64,000 bases of DNA from Pagrus major (GCF_040436345.1 NC_133220.1:8508664-8572663), one strand, 5' to 3'; shown: positions 1 to 11,626, numbered from the stretch's first letter. Made by a program: numbers and translations. Notes: a model not told the origin generated them from the letters alone.

Positions 1-197
1 CACATGAAATATAATGCACCTAGCTGGGTTTTGAGTGGATTCCGTGTCGGAAGATTTTTTTTAGAGTTATTCTCGGATCATTGGTGGCTTTACCTTCATT
101 TAGCCACAATACAAGCAGCGAGTCAGACAGTAGTGGATGTAATTAAGTGAGTAATTTCAATGGAAGTAATTTCAGGGATGCTGAGAGGTCAGCCTAT

Positions 198-295
198 AAA
201 ATAATGATGGTAATAATAATAATAACTTTATTTATATAGCACCTTTCATGCAAAGAGGCAGCCCAAAGTGCTGGACAAAGACAGGATAAATAATA

Positions 296-370
<75 letters not shown>

Positions 371-425
371 GAAAAGTAGAAATAACAGGTTAAAACCAGC
401 AGCAATTGCTTTGAATTAATATACT
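198..425. repeat. Insertion inside repeat copy A
   Basis: This segment separates two blocks that are contiguous in the copy at 58298-59040. It begins with an AAT-rich run and a 'TTTATTTATATAGCACC' module common in fish repeats, and ends with a CA microsatellite and its flank. It therefore arrived after copy A was in place. Boundaries are approximate. Confidence 0.55.
297..369. repeat. (CA)n microsatellite
   Basis: About 36 uninterrupted CA dinucleotides. The cysteine/valine-rich frame on the reverse strand across this tract is only the translation of the repeat. Confidence 0.98.
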
Positions 426-1546
426 GACATCGTAGTAAATAGTAGTGTGTGCTGTTCATGTTTTTTGTATTAATTTGAATGGCCAGGATAATTTATATCC
501 AGGCCCACACGATATCTGCTGTTGTGCACATGTGGGACAGTCATGTGTCGTTTCCAGTTAGCGTTGAGATCAAATTTACTGCTGAGGAACCAAGTACAAA
601 ATATATATTTCAACCTGCTTGAGATAATTTAAGGTTGTTATAATATATTATGTTTGCTTTTTTTGGCTCAAAAACAATATTTGTTATCTTAAATGAATAT
701 TCTCTATCACTTTACAAGTAAAGAAACAAATCTGCAGATTCTGTTTGGTTCTGCTCATATCAACAGCAAGGAGATGACGAGGGAGAGAAATTCCCCAGAC
801 TCCCTTTTAAAATCTCTCAATTCTGTGAGTTTTTGAGTCAGGAGAAACTTAAACTTTGCGAAATGCTTTCTATGCTGACAAATTCTTAATTATTTGGGCC
901 TTCTTGTAAATTCGGCAAATGTTATACATGATGTTATTTCTTTCCTTTTCGTGAAAAACATTGTTTCGTAGAGGAGAGGAGCATATATAACACGGATCTG
1001 CCTGTTTGTCACTGTGAACAGAGACTCTAGTCTGCAGTGTAGTTCAAACACTTGACTGATAAGCCAGAGAAAAGTTTTCACATCATGTGGACAATCAGTC
1101 AATGGAAGGTTTGTATATTAATGCATGCAGCACCAATACTCTCCATGTCACCACTCGACTTTTTTGGGATTTAATTTGCTGTTTTCTCAGCCCAGCGTCC
1201 ATCAGAGCCAATGTGTGCTTTAAATACTGTGTGTTGGCACAGTTTCCAACAATCTATATTTATCCAGAGGGGGCCAGATGCTCAAGTCAAGATAACAAAT
1301 CTGCCCGACTGCGTCATGAATCTGCGTGTGTGAGGAGAAATGAGTCCGAACCTTTTGAAAATCAAGACAAAATAAGTCGTGTAGAAGCTTCTTTCCTTCT
1401 GCAAACACTTTTAATATGTATATTGCGACGTCCTTGATTAGTCGCGGTGTTTCAGATACGATGATGAATAATACATTTGCATAGCAGGGGTTGTGTGCAT
1501 GTGTGTGTGTGTGTGTGTTGAAGACTTTTTTGGCTTGTGTCTGCAG

Positions 1547-1671
1547 GTTTCCCCTCTGTATCACGAAACAGAGATGCCTACCAGTCCATCGACCAGCAGG
1601 ACGAGTCGACCAGCCCAGCGAACCCCTTCAACCAGGCCCAGGATGCCAAACAACCAGGTCGCACATACTGA
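1547..1671 (+). CDS. Putative 3'-terminal coding exon of an unidentified gene (partial, gene continues left of window)
   Basis: A good splice acceptor (pyrimidine-rich tract ending CTGCAG at 1541-1546) is followed by a frame that, after two phase bases, encodes 40 residues and stops at TGA 1669-1671. The peptide begins FPSVSRNRDAYQSID and ends AKQPGRTY. Of the three frames this has the most protein-like composition, and it contains an NPF tripeptide (residues 25-27 of the exon), the motif bound by EH domains, within an S/T/Q/D-rich tail. An AATAAA lies at 1851-1856. The exon is tail-to-tail with rnf207. In human the tail-to-tail neighbour of RNF207 is ICMT, but this sequence does not look like the ICMT C-terminus. 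I cannot name the gene. The TG-repeat just upstream could also make a fortuitous acceptor, so the exon itself is a hypothesis. Confidence 0.45.
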
Positions 1672-1850
1672 GAGGACCAGGCAGTGAACAGTGTGGTGTT
1701 CTCCTCTGGTTTTTTTTTTTTTATGCAGCAGTTCGGTGCTGAGGGGCAATTTTCACAATCGATTCCTGTGTTTCGCACAGTCGGCCTTTATCGGAACAAA
1801 TCGAATACTTTTATTTTGGTAGATCATTAGCTCTGAGTTTTGCAATGAAA

Positions 1851-1856
1851 AATAAA
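1851..1856 (+). terminator. Candidate polyadenylation signal AATAAA
   Basis: AATAAA 180 bases after the stop codon of the putative exon ending at 1671. It is suitable for ending that transcript, but the motif is common by chance in AT-rich DNA. Confidence 0.35.
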
Positions 1857-2205
1857 CCCATTTAATTTTTTCCTTCAAAGGTGGTAATGTTATTTGCTGA
1901 GGCGGCACATCACTGCTGAATAAATCCAGAGGAAGCACTGCCCTGCCGCCTCCATGCTGTGTTGCTGTTGTTTACGCCTGCTATTTTTAGAAGAGAGGTG
2001 TTGAATGAACTTTTGTGTCTGCAGCAGTTTTGTAAGTTTACTTTTTGTCCCAGCGTGTCATTTTTCTGTAAACTGTTACATTTCTTCGTCTGCAGTAATT
2101 GTTTTCCAATTAGTCTTTGGTTTACGGTGCAGCGATTCTTGAAGCACAGGACAGTTTTTTTTTTATACACAAGAGGACTGAAATGAGTGTGCGATGCAGC
2201 TCAGT

Positions 2206-2460
2206 CGCCAGGTTAAAACGTTGGCAGGTAACGTTTCTGCAAAACACTGATACATTCGCATTTGTAAGCGTCATATTGCCGAACCAGTGACAACCGTACA
2301 AGACTGCGTTTCGACAGTTGTAAGAGTCACGCTACTTGATATTTTTAAGGCGACCTCGGCCCGATTTTCAGCCGTGTGTCGGACAAAAACCGAGTGTTTT
2401 AAGCCAAAACATGATCTTTTCCTAAACCTAACCAGGTGAATTTTGTACTTCAACCCAACC
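2206..2460 (+). repeat. Dispersed repeat, copy 1 of pair with 5877-6165
   Basis: Shares an ordered series of blocks with 5877-6165 in the same orientation: 'GTTGGCAGGTAACGTTTCTG', then a CATATT block, 'CCAGTGAC', a CAAGACT-TTTC block and 'GATATTTTT'. It continues into a block with CCTAAACCTAACC, a sequence I recognise as widespread in percomorph genomes. No coding potential was seen. Confidence 0.7.
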
Positions 2461-3395
2461 GGAGCATAAGCACAGCGCTGTCACAACATAGAATAGAAAA
2501 TTGAGCATAAAAACAGATAAAGATAAATGTTAAGTTTCAACATATCCGTGGTGTGCGGAAACATTGCTAATATTTCTCCTGGCGACTGTGTTGCTCAGTG
2601 TTTGCCTTCGAAGCTACCTTGTGCCTTTTGTACTTTATCAGCCAATAAGAGCTGTGAATGTTTTTACACTGAGTTGAAGACGTGACGACCAAATTGAATT
2701 TAAAGGCGTGTCTTGTCTGACCTGTTCACAGCCCAGTGCAGCACACAGATGAGCACTGTTCATTTGATCTATGCAAAAACATTAACGTGTCTTCAATGTA
2801 ACTATGAAAAATACATAAAAACTGTTCGGAAAAAAGAGAAATATAAAGATTTTTTGTAATGATCAAAAAACCAGAATGTTCTCATTTCAAACCGTTTTAA
2901 ATGTTTTATTGGTATCGTTATTGTTATATGTATGAGTGGAGGGCCTCTAGACTGCCATGAAGACTCTTTTGTAATAAAACATGTTTGATTAAATCACTGA
3001 CCACATGCTGTGCAGCCTCTGACAGCTGTTGAGTTTTTTAACATCACACATGTTGAATGAAGGGTTTAAACCTTCACATTTAACAGCTTCAGTGTAATGT
3101 CGCATGTCATTCACTGAATGCTGAATAAAGTGTGCACTCTCAGCTTAAGTGTGCAGATTACATTATAATAGTGATAACCATTGAGCGAAGGATCATTTGG
3201 ACTTTTATTTTTATGGTCAGTTCTATTTTGAAAGTGTTTCAGGTTTTGAGTTCCTGTTTTGAAATGATGACCCACGTGACGGAAACGGAGATGTGGTAAC
3301 CGTGTTGGTCACATGGTGATGTGAAATGATCACTGCTGCAGCGGCTCTTGAGTTGAGATCATAAGATTTGCTTACTTACCTCATGTAAATATACC

Positions 3396-3867
3396 TTAAA
3401 GGAGCAGTTCTACTAAAAATGAGAAACTCAGTCATTATCTACTCCCCCCTCATGCTGATGGAAAGTCTTGTGAAGTTTGGTAGTCCACAAAACATTTCTC
3501 TGGAGTAGATGGGGACATAAAATGGCTCCATACAGCTCATCTGGAGTAATCAAAGTCTCTGCAAGACCAGAAATCCCAAATTGATTTGAAAATAAGTTAT
3601 TTACACTGTTTTTTTAAGGCGAAATCTTCTTCTGTAACCGCTAAGCTAAAAGCGTTAGCACGCACCCCGTCTGAAGTGGATGCACAAGCTCGAGTCTCAA
3701 GTCGAGGGTGTATATAACGTCTTTGCAAGTCATTTTGGGATCTCAGGGGCTTCTGGAGACTTGGATTACGCCGGTCGAGCTGTATGGAGCCATTTTATGC
3801 TGTCCATCAGCATGCGGGTGAATAGATAAAGACTGAATTTTCATTTTTGGGTGAACTTGTCCTTTAA
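3396..3867. mobile_element. MITE with long terminal inverted repeats, TTAA-flanked
   Basis: The left end (from TTAAAGGAGCAGTTC at 3396) and the right end (finishing GTCCTTTAA at 3867) are imperfect inverted repeats of about 70 bases. They share an AAAAATGA-type block, a CTCAGTCATTATCTA-type block and a 'CATGCTGATGG' block. Both ends carry TTAA, as expected for an insertion at TTAA. The interior holds no transposase, so it is non-autonomous. Confidence 0.8.
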
Positions 3868-4199
3868 TCCAGTTACTGAAACACAGTAGCCTCAGCCCCT
3901 CTCTTGTGATCAAACCAAAGCAACGCTGGTTCAAACACCCAGAGTGAGTCAATATCATTGCAATGACGCCCACGTACAGCTTTGTCTGCTAACTTGGCAG
4001 AACATTACCACCACAGACAAGAAGTCAGACTTTCCAACGGCAATTTGTTGCACTTGTCTCTGACGTTAGACAATAAATAAACATGTTTTGCTCGCTGCTT
4101 GCAGATGCTAATGGATTGAAACACCTGCAGAAAGGCAACAACGCTTTTTGTAGCTCTGTTTATAATGAAAAGGATTTTTTTTGGGTCAGGGACACTGTA

Positions 4200-5790
4200 G
4201 GTATGAATCAGCAATCGAGAGGTCTTTAATTAAGCTAAATATGATTTATTACATCCCCGATCATATGTTATTGTGGAAAGATAATTGCATAGAGTTTAAA
4301 TAAATTCAATTATCTTATCTCATGCTGTTTCGTTGGGTTTAAGGACGGGGCTGAAGAGGTGGGCGTCCTCTAAAGTAAGGCAGCCGTAGTTGCTTCAGTT
4401 TGTCTCTTGAGGCTCGATCACTTTAAAGATTAAAGAAGACTGTTAATACTAATGATGTTGAGTTTTCTTTAAGATGAATGTTTTAGTGAGAATCCTGCAG
4501 CTCTGCTTTAATTTTCTTCCACTGATTTTTCCAAATGGTCACACATGGGAGTGTTTGTTGTCGTCTGCCCCCTTTTTTTTTATGTCAAGGTTGCTTCTGA
4601 TTTGAAATTTGATGTGGCAAGCTGCGTTTTTTCTTAAAAATACAGAAAATCACTGTCGACATCTGTTGAATGATGGGTTATAACACATATAAACCACATT
4701 ACACTGAGCATTTACATTACATTTGCATCTGTATGCACAGTAACGTGAAGCAATGACGTTTCTCTCTCCTCTCCTCTCATGCATTTCTTCTCTGTTTACT
4801 CTCACCGCTCCTCTCAGAGATCTCTTTATTGCCCTGCTTTTATTTATCCGACCAGACAACACATTTATCTTCCTGCTCTTCCTGTTCTCGCTGTGCATAT
4901 TCCCAGAGCCAAAAAAACTCGTTAAAACTCACCTCAACCACCGGTTAAAACACACAGCAGAGCAGCACTCGACTCAAAATAACACAGAAATATTAAAAAA
5001 TATGGAAAAGCGTTGCAAAAGTAAAAGAGATTTGCCTTCTGTGTGCTGCCTCTAGCACTGCAAATATAACGAGTAATTACAGCGATAATGCTGGATGCAC
5101 CTGGAATGTAAAAACACCTGATTTTCATATTTCATCCACGCCGCGGGTGAAAACTAGAGTTCCTCAATACATCACACAAGTATTGAAGTAGTATGTGCAG
5201 AATGTAAACTTGTAGTCAAGGCTTCTGTCCCTGATGGCTTTTCATTATGGCGAGGCAGCAACTGTGCTTAGCTTGAATGGTCTATTGTCCTCAAGTGTGT
5301 AGGCGGTGGAGACGCGAAGCCCTTGAGGGAAGAGCCTTCAAAGTCATTTGTTTGTATATCGCAGTGACTCTTAAGAAAGCATGAATGGAAACTATATTAC
5401 TGCTGCAGCAACGGCAGCATCCATATGCATAAACACACGCTAACGTTCGCCCGAACCACCACAGCTGCATGGTGCGACATCTAAGAGTACAGCACCCCCC
5501 CCCCCATCGGAGCATTTAACTTTCTAAATGTGAGGCAGTAAACGCCACATTTTATGACGGTCCATCTGGAGCAAAGAAACACCAGAGCTGCCATGTTGCA
5601 CTGAGAGACAGAAGGAACAACGTCCATAAAAACTCACATCCATTTTCTTCTAAAAGCAACAAGTGTCTGCTCATTCTTGAGGGAGAACGATGAAAGATTG
5701 CAGTATTCATATTAAAGAAAATGCATATTCATGTATTTCTGAGTAAAAAGAAGTTTGGGGTGTAGATAACTGACTCGGTATACTTTCAGT
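4200..5790. other. Intergenic, nothing recognised
   Basis: No splice-flanked coding frame, RNA gene or clear inverted repeat was found. Short open frames here are hydrophobic or basic and have no codon-like structure. Confidence 0.5.
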
Positions 5791-5876
5791 GAAAGACTAG
5801 GGCTGATACAGATACCAGTTATTGGTAATCAAGGAGACCGATAACAGATATTTGGAGCTGATATACCAGCAAAGTC

Positions 5877-6165
5877 ACCAGGATTAAATGTTGGCAGTTA
5901 ACGTTTCTGCAAACCACTCATGATTCACCTTTGCACGTGGAGGCTACCGACCGTATTAACATTTCAACAGGACGTGTCATATTACAGGCGAGAAGGCAGC
6001 CAAGCCAGTGACCACAGTTCAAGACTTTGTTTCAACATTTGTATGAAGCCACTGGATATTTTTGACAAGGGGCCGCAGCGTTTCAACATTTGTAAGCCCG
6101 ATTATAATTTTAAGGAGACCTTAGAGCCCTACAAAGATGTGGTTCTGAATATAGGACTATCCAAC
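5877..6165 (+). repeat. Dispersed repeat, copy 2 of pair with 2206-2460
   Basis: Same block order as 2206-2460, with one internal duplication: the TTTCAACATTTGTA block occurs twice, near 6030 and 6085. It appears to sit inside another repeat, because the 'GGGCTGATACAGATACC' element that begins near 5799 seems to resume after 6166. Confidence 0.65.
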
Positions 6166-6499
6166 TGACACTTAACTCTCAAAAAGTACATAAGGAACAA
6201 AGATGAAATACAAACTTTCTCTCAAGTTAACACAACTTAACCAAAAAGAAGGAAATCAGAGCTCAGTCTTTTCATCTGCAGTATATTGATTTCTTTTTTC
6301 CAGACTGTAGGTCAGCCAAAAGGAATGTCAGCCAATAGCTGTCCATAAAACCGAACGAATCAGACAAGTGCACAGATTGCAAAAGAAACTAGTTTATCTG
6401 TTGCCGTCCTCGGCCAGGAATTTCATGATAATTTGGTTATTCAAACCTCGGCAAGATGTTAAAGTCGTTTTTCAGAATTTTCTGTTCAAACACTCAAAA

Positions 6500-6505
6500 T
6501 AAACA

Positions 6506-6554
<49 letters not shown>

Positions 6555-6576
6555 TTCCCTTCACCCTTCCCCTTTT

Positions 6577-6626
<50 letters not shown>

Positions 6627-6735
6627 TTCCTTCCTCCTTTCCTTTATTTCTTTCTTCCTTCCATCCACCCTTCCTTCCTCATTCTTTCTTTCTTCCTTCC
6701 TTCCTTCCTCCCGTCCATCCTTCCCTCTTTTTGTG
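6500..6735. repeat. (TTTC)n polypyrimidine tract
   Basis: About 235 bases of TTTC/TTCC repeats with interruptions, almost purely pyrimidine on the plus strand. The Ser/Phe-rich frame through it is repeat translation. Confidence 0.97.
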
Positions 6736-6828
6736 ACAGCATCAGGGCGAGGTCTTAATTAATGAGTAACATGTGTTAATGGCTCATTTGTGCTGAGCTC
6801 CTGACCAGACTGAGAGGCTGTGGCTGTT

Positions 6829-6917
6829 AAAAAAAAAAAAGAGGAGGAGGAAGAGGATGGTGGGGGTGGAGGAAGGAGGCGACGGGGGAGGAGGTGAAGA
6901 CGGAGGGGGGGGGAGGT
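6829..6917. repeat. Polypurine G-rich tract
   Basis: About 88 bases of almost pure purine on the plus strand, starting with an A run and moving into GGAGG/GGGGG runs. Several runs of three or more G give quadruplex potential. It lies about 95 bases after the opposite-strand polypyrimidine tract. Confidence 0.9.
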
Positions 6918-7484
6918 ATGGCCGGCAGCCCAACAAGCTGTTGATTAATAAGGAGCTGCTGGGCTGCCTCTCCTGAGTCCTGCATGCATGCAGGTTTGAC
7001 ACGTCCTCAGGCTCACACCTGTGATTCCTGCTAGTCAAGGACGGGCTCGCTCGCTGCCATTGTTGGTCGATGCAATAAAAGGAACTCAATTTGTCAGCCC
7101 CGTTATTACATTAGCGACCGTCCCCGAGAGACGTTTTGAAAGAATGAATCTGTGGTTTTCAGGACTGCAGACTTCCAACACAATGAGAAACGTCTTATTT
7201 ACAGCGTCTTGACGTGAACAATATTTCTGAAATCAAATTGGCCGAGAGATTGTTTTTAAAGGAATCTTTGTTGTTTATGAAAATAACAACTTTTGCTCTT
7301 TAATACTGTAATATATATAAAAAAATACTCTGTTTAATGAACATATGACAAGTGACTGAGGAGCCTGAGGTAAACAATGATAATTACATCGACATTTTGC
7401 AGGTTTGCAGCAGGTTTCAACAGGTCAACTTCAAAATAAAAATACCATTTTTATTAAAGACGGATTATTATACTCATTGTTATG

Positions 7485-7730
7485 GAATATTTACAGCTAG
7501 AGGCCACTTTATTAGGTACACCTGTACAGTTTACTTTATAAAAAGACGTGTTGGCAGTCCAAAACAACAGCTCTGCCAGCATGTATTATTACGTTTACTT
7601 TGGGTTACATTGCTCCAAATTTGTTGTTGTTTTAATGTAGCAGCAGAAATTACATACTGTGCTTTTAAAGGCGGTGTTGTACTTTGTACGTTGGGTTGTG
7701 TGCAGGGGTCAGGAGGTAGGACAGTTGTAT
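7485..7730. repeat. Fish interspersed repeat with CCACTTTATTAGGTACACC end
   Basis: 'GGCCACTTTATTAGGTACAC' at about 7503-7522 is a hallmark end of a MITE family abundant in teleosts. The far end could not be located, so the right boundary is a guess. Confidence 0.45.
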
Positions 7731-8804
7731 TGCATTAGTCTTTCTTTGAATATTTCTATTATGTTACATGTTTGATATTTTCCCTTGTTCCCTCTCACTG
7801 ATCCTCTTGGTTTTATTTTTGATTCTCAGAAAACAAAAACTCAGTGTAAACTAGACTTTCAGGCTCAGTCCAGACTCCTTCTGCGTACTTCAATCACCTT
7901 TAGAAAAACAAATATGAAGGAAAAATGCAAATAGCATGTTTTTCTCCTTGACACACTTCCACATGTAGGCCAAGAGGACGGGGATAAAAAATACGACCCC
8001 TCAGAGCTGCCGGGGTCAAGTGAAACACCGTCGGCTCTGACTCCTGGGTTAATTATACAGCGTGGGGGCAGCGAGTGATAAAGAATATTGACATGCTTTA
8101 ACTCACACGTCTCTAATTGAGTTTAGGTGTGTACAGAAGAAATAATAAAGATCTCAGCAAAGAAAGCGACGAAGTTATCGCCTCCATATCTTCCAACATC
8201 TCACGTAACCCTCACCTGCTGCCCGGAGCTGCTCAGCGGTCAACAAAACTACGAGAAACAGCTGCAACCTCAGAGGTTACACCGGTGTTCATATATGAAA
8301 TTGATTCAGGAATGACATTTTTATGCCTCAAGCATCTCGAGTCCCCCTGGGAGGGCTCTCCCAACCCTTGACCTTTTCACACTTCGGCCTCGTGCATCTG
8401 TCACCGGCGATAACGGCCTCAAAATTGATTCCAATTACCCTCCAGTCCACAGCGGCCAGCAGGGACGGGGGGCGGCAAATCCCTCGCCGTTAAGAAAGGG
8501 AGTGATTGGGTTTTTTTTATATTTGAAATGAAATAAAAGAAAGTAAACATTGTAGAAAATGCTGCTTGTTTTCTCCTGGGGTTTTTTTTTCCTGTGAGGA
8601 GGCTAAGAGAGAGTCAGACTGACTTTGAAAAGCATTAGTGAAGTTAACTTAAACAGTTTATAATGTTACTTACAGAACTCTGGAGGTCTTATTTCATGAG
8701 AGCCAGGCTAGCTTTTCCCCCACTGTCAAAAAAAAACAGTTAAAAAAAACATTCAAAGGACATTTACACATAAAAACTACATTAAATATGGTGGACTACT
8801 GTTA

Positions 8805-9310
8805 CAGTTGTCATGATTCTGGTTGTGTTTCTGTGATTTCCTGTTTTATTTTGAAGTTTTGCCCTCTTGTGTCCTGTGTTACTCTTCATTTCCTCCTATT
8901 GTGTGATGTTTTCTTGCTGTCCTCGCCTGCTGTGCATCTCCCTCTTTAGCCTTTCCCTCCCTCCAGTGTCTTCAGCTTATGTCTCAGTTTTCTTCCCTCA
9001 GAGTTGCTCCACCTCTCTCCACCTGCACCTCATCCCCTCGTTAGTTGTGTCTTGTCTTTGTCAGTTCGTCCTGTGTGTTTCACCTGAGCCTGTTCACTCC
9101 AGCATCTCCCCGTTTTACCCCGTAATATGTTTCTGGCTCTTTGTTCCTCTTGTTTTTACTCAGTTGTACTTTGTTCTTAGTTGCTACTTCTCGGTTTTTG
9201 TTGGATTTTTGGTTTTCTTGGTTAATAAAGCTCATATTCAGTTCTGAATCCTGCCTGCCTCCCGTTTGTTTCTGCGTTTGGGTCTTCACCTTTTCACAAG
9301 ATACATATGT
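8805..9310 (+). repeat. Interspersed repeat, copy 1 (pyrimidine-rich, 3' end with AATAAAGCTC)
   Basis: A pyrimidine-rich element whose 3' portion runs through TTGGTTAATAAAGCTC, CTGCCTGCC and GTTTGGGTCTTCACC. A related copy with the same order of blocks lies at 13880-14235. The 126-codon plus-strand frame inside it is low-complexity Ser/Leu/Val-rich and is not conserved in the other copy. Confidence 0.6.
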
Positions 9311-9329
9311 AACTACACAATACTTCAAA

Positions 9330-9780
9330 AACTAACTACAGAACCTATTATTGTTTTATTGTCACTAATTTAATTATCAGAATTACAATATTAAAACTGA
9401 ATGTAACATTTTCAATTAAAAAAAACTTTGTGAAAGTATTTTTATATGGGAATATTTTTTTTTAATTAATCAGTTGCAGATTTTTATGTAATTTTACATT
9501 AGAAATATGAATATAATAAATAAATATTTAAATTCAGTCTATTTTTCTAATTTCATGGATATTTTTCTGTATTTGAAAAATACAAGGAGAATCTGTCAAA
9601 TAACACAAAATAATAATACATTTTCCATCATCAAAATACGGTATATTGCTTTAATTTTACATGAGATATTTCTTCTTTTGGCTTTTTAATGTTTAATTAA
9701 GGATATTTACACATAAAAACACTAAATGACCTTTATAAATATGGCAGAATACTGCTGAAATACACATAATCAGGCTTATT
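9330..9780. other. AT-rich intergenic sequence, nothing recognised
   Basis: Very AT-rich DNA with no inverted repeat, exon or RNA gene visible. Confidence 0.5.
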
Positions 9781-10080
9781 TGTATTTATTCTGCAATTAT
9801 TTTGATAAATGATAGTTTAAATAATCTTTTAAGCAAAAATGTCAAACATTAGCTGGTTCCAGTTTGTTAAATGTGAGGATTTACTGCTTTTCTTTGTCAT
9901 TTATGACAGTAAATGAAGAATCTTTGGGTTTGTTCTGTTGGTAGGACAAACAAAGCAATTTGAAGACGTGATAAGCATTTTTCACAATTGTCTGATATCT
10001 GATCAACTAAACAATTAATTGTGAAAATAATAGGCAGATGAATTTGCGATGGATACAATATTTAGTGTCAGCCCTATATA
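9780..10080 (-). repeat. GCTGCAAC-type MITE relic (degenerate)
   Basis: A diverged copy of the family seen more clearly at 23830-24122 and 45255-45510: an ATTAATT-rich flank, a 'GACAGTAAATGAA' segment, 'TCTTTGGGTT', then a block ending with an AATAATAGGCAG-like end. Confidence 0.5.
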
Positions 10081-11620
10081 TTAAGGTAATTTGCTGTCCG
10101 GGCTTATAAACTTTTGGATATTCTGTTCTCGTAACAGAAAATAATCCAGTTTTTTTCTTTGAATTTCGTTTCCACAAGTCCAGTTAAGTCATTAATCGTC
10201 CTTTCTGTAATCCCCCGTATGCTTTCATCTTATTTGAAGCCATAAACCAAACCTAATAATCTATAAAGATATATTCACCTATAATTCAGTCTTTGGTCAG
10301 TAGGATCCTTATGGAACCAATCCTCAGTTCTTCATGCAGCATAATTAAGACTCCTAACTGTGTTTCCACTCTCATTAAATAACCATTTGCGGTTTCTAAA
10401 TCTGCTCTATTTGCTCTAATTGTATTCTTCTTTATGTCACACTCTTTCATTTCTTCAGTGACCCAATTTTCCATAGAGATAATTAAACTTTCATTTTTAT
10501 CTTATCTTTACTCTTCCATCTTTAATGTTTTCCTCAGTTGTATGTTTAAGACTTTAAGTATTCAGAAATCGAAGCCTCGGAGGCAGACGTCTTCCTTCAG
10601 CACATCCTCTTCTTAAACGTCCCCTGCTGTGAGCTGCTGTTAAGTGAAGGGAGCAAAGGTGTGTCCTGTCTTAATTGTTGGCTCTCTATGAATTTTTACC
10701 TCCAAATGTTTCCTGAATGCCTCTAAAATCTTTTTTTTTTTTCTCAGACTGAAATAACCTTCGGGTTTCTTCCCCCTCCTCGTGCAGGAGGTGAGGGAGC
10801 CCAGCGGAGACTGAGGGAGAATAATGAACAGTGAACATGAAGCAGGTAGTTCGATGAGTGCAGATGATGAATGACCACGGGGAGGGAGTACAGGACCAGA
10901 GCACAGGCACGGCCATTTGTTACTCTGCTGTCACAAATGTATTTTTAATGAATCTGCACCTCTGACTCCTCTGCAGAGCAGGACTGTTCCTTAAGGCCGC
11001 CGTGACCCCAATACTTCCTGTAAAGCAGCAGCTCTGAACAAACCCACTTTAGCTCTGACTGCGTAATGTAAATAACCTTCTCCTTCTGAGCGCTGCAGCC
11101 ATCAGTCTCGCTCCTCATTATCATCCTTACCTGTTCCAAGAATATGGGCCGCTCCCGTCTCTGTGCGGGTAGCAGGTGGGGAGGTTTCACCTTGAGTTGC
11201 TCCTGTGTGCCGAGCTCCTCTCAAAGATGTTGTTTTTCTTGGCAAAAAGTCCTTCGAAAGAAGCCTTTAAAGTCAGCAACGCTATCTCCTGAAATCATTT
11301 CAAATTCAAATTATTCCAGGTGATGTATGGCAGCTCCCTTTAGATCCCCCTACCTTTGCAGCTGAAAGGTAAATACCTTTATGTTCCACTTCTTATCAGT
11401 GTTACAGGTGTAATTTGGAGAATATGAAATTCAAATTCAAAGCTGCTCTCTGCTCACTATCCTTGGCTGTAGCTTGCTAGCATTAGCTAATTAGCTCAGA
11501 GCTCAGTTAGCTGTGGAGCCAGCAGTTAAGTTCATAGCTGGTTAGCATGCTAACTTCTGTAGACATGGCCACAAGACAGCACATAGATGTCTTTGACATA
11601 ATGACAACACTTTTCCACAC

Positions 11621-11626
11621 TTTATT
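11621..11626 (-). terminator. Candidate rnf207 polyadenylation signal
   Basis: AATAAA on the minus strand about 1.1 kb beyond the rnf207 stop codon. It is the first canonical hexamer I noticed downstream on that strand. The 3' UTR between is not otherwise testable here. Confidence 0.3.

Larger units (their letters stand above)
177..1110 (+). repeat. Dispersed repeat copy A (interrupted), homologous to 58298-59040
   Basis: The stretch is clearly related in nucleotide sequence to 58298-59040 in the same orientation. Shared blocks include the GGGATGCTG start, the block around 785-830 (AATTCCCCAGACTCCCTT in both), the 'GGGCCTTCTTG' block near 896, and 'CTGTTTGTCACTGT' near 1001. Between about 198 and 425 this copy carries extra DNA absent from the other copy, including a CA microsatellite, so it is a split element. 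I do not recognise the family by name; it is probably a non-autonomous DNA transposon, because the other copy has imperfect inverted ends. Confidence 0.75.

Noticed and set aside
232..459. Reverse-strand frame of 75 codons with a long Cys-Val run
   Set aside because: It is the translation of the CA microsatellite.
1547..1690. Alternative frame of the left-end exon reading ETEMPTSPSTSRTSRPAQRT
   Set aside because: Open but of repetitive Ser/Thr/Arg/Pro composition. The frame ending GRTY looks more like protein, though this is a judgement, not proof.
6456..6758. 100-codon Phe/Leu/Ser-rich plus-strand frame
   Set aside because: Translation of the TTTC repeat; no other content.
8867..9247. 126-codon hydrophobic plus-strand frame
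   Set aside because: Lies wholly inside an interspersed repeat; the related copy at 13882-14247 encodes a different low-complexity peptide.
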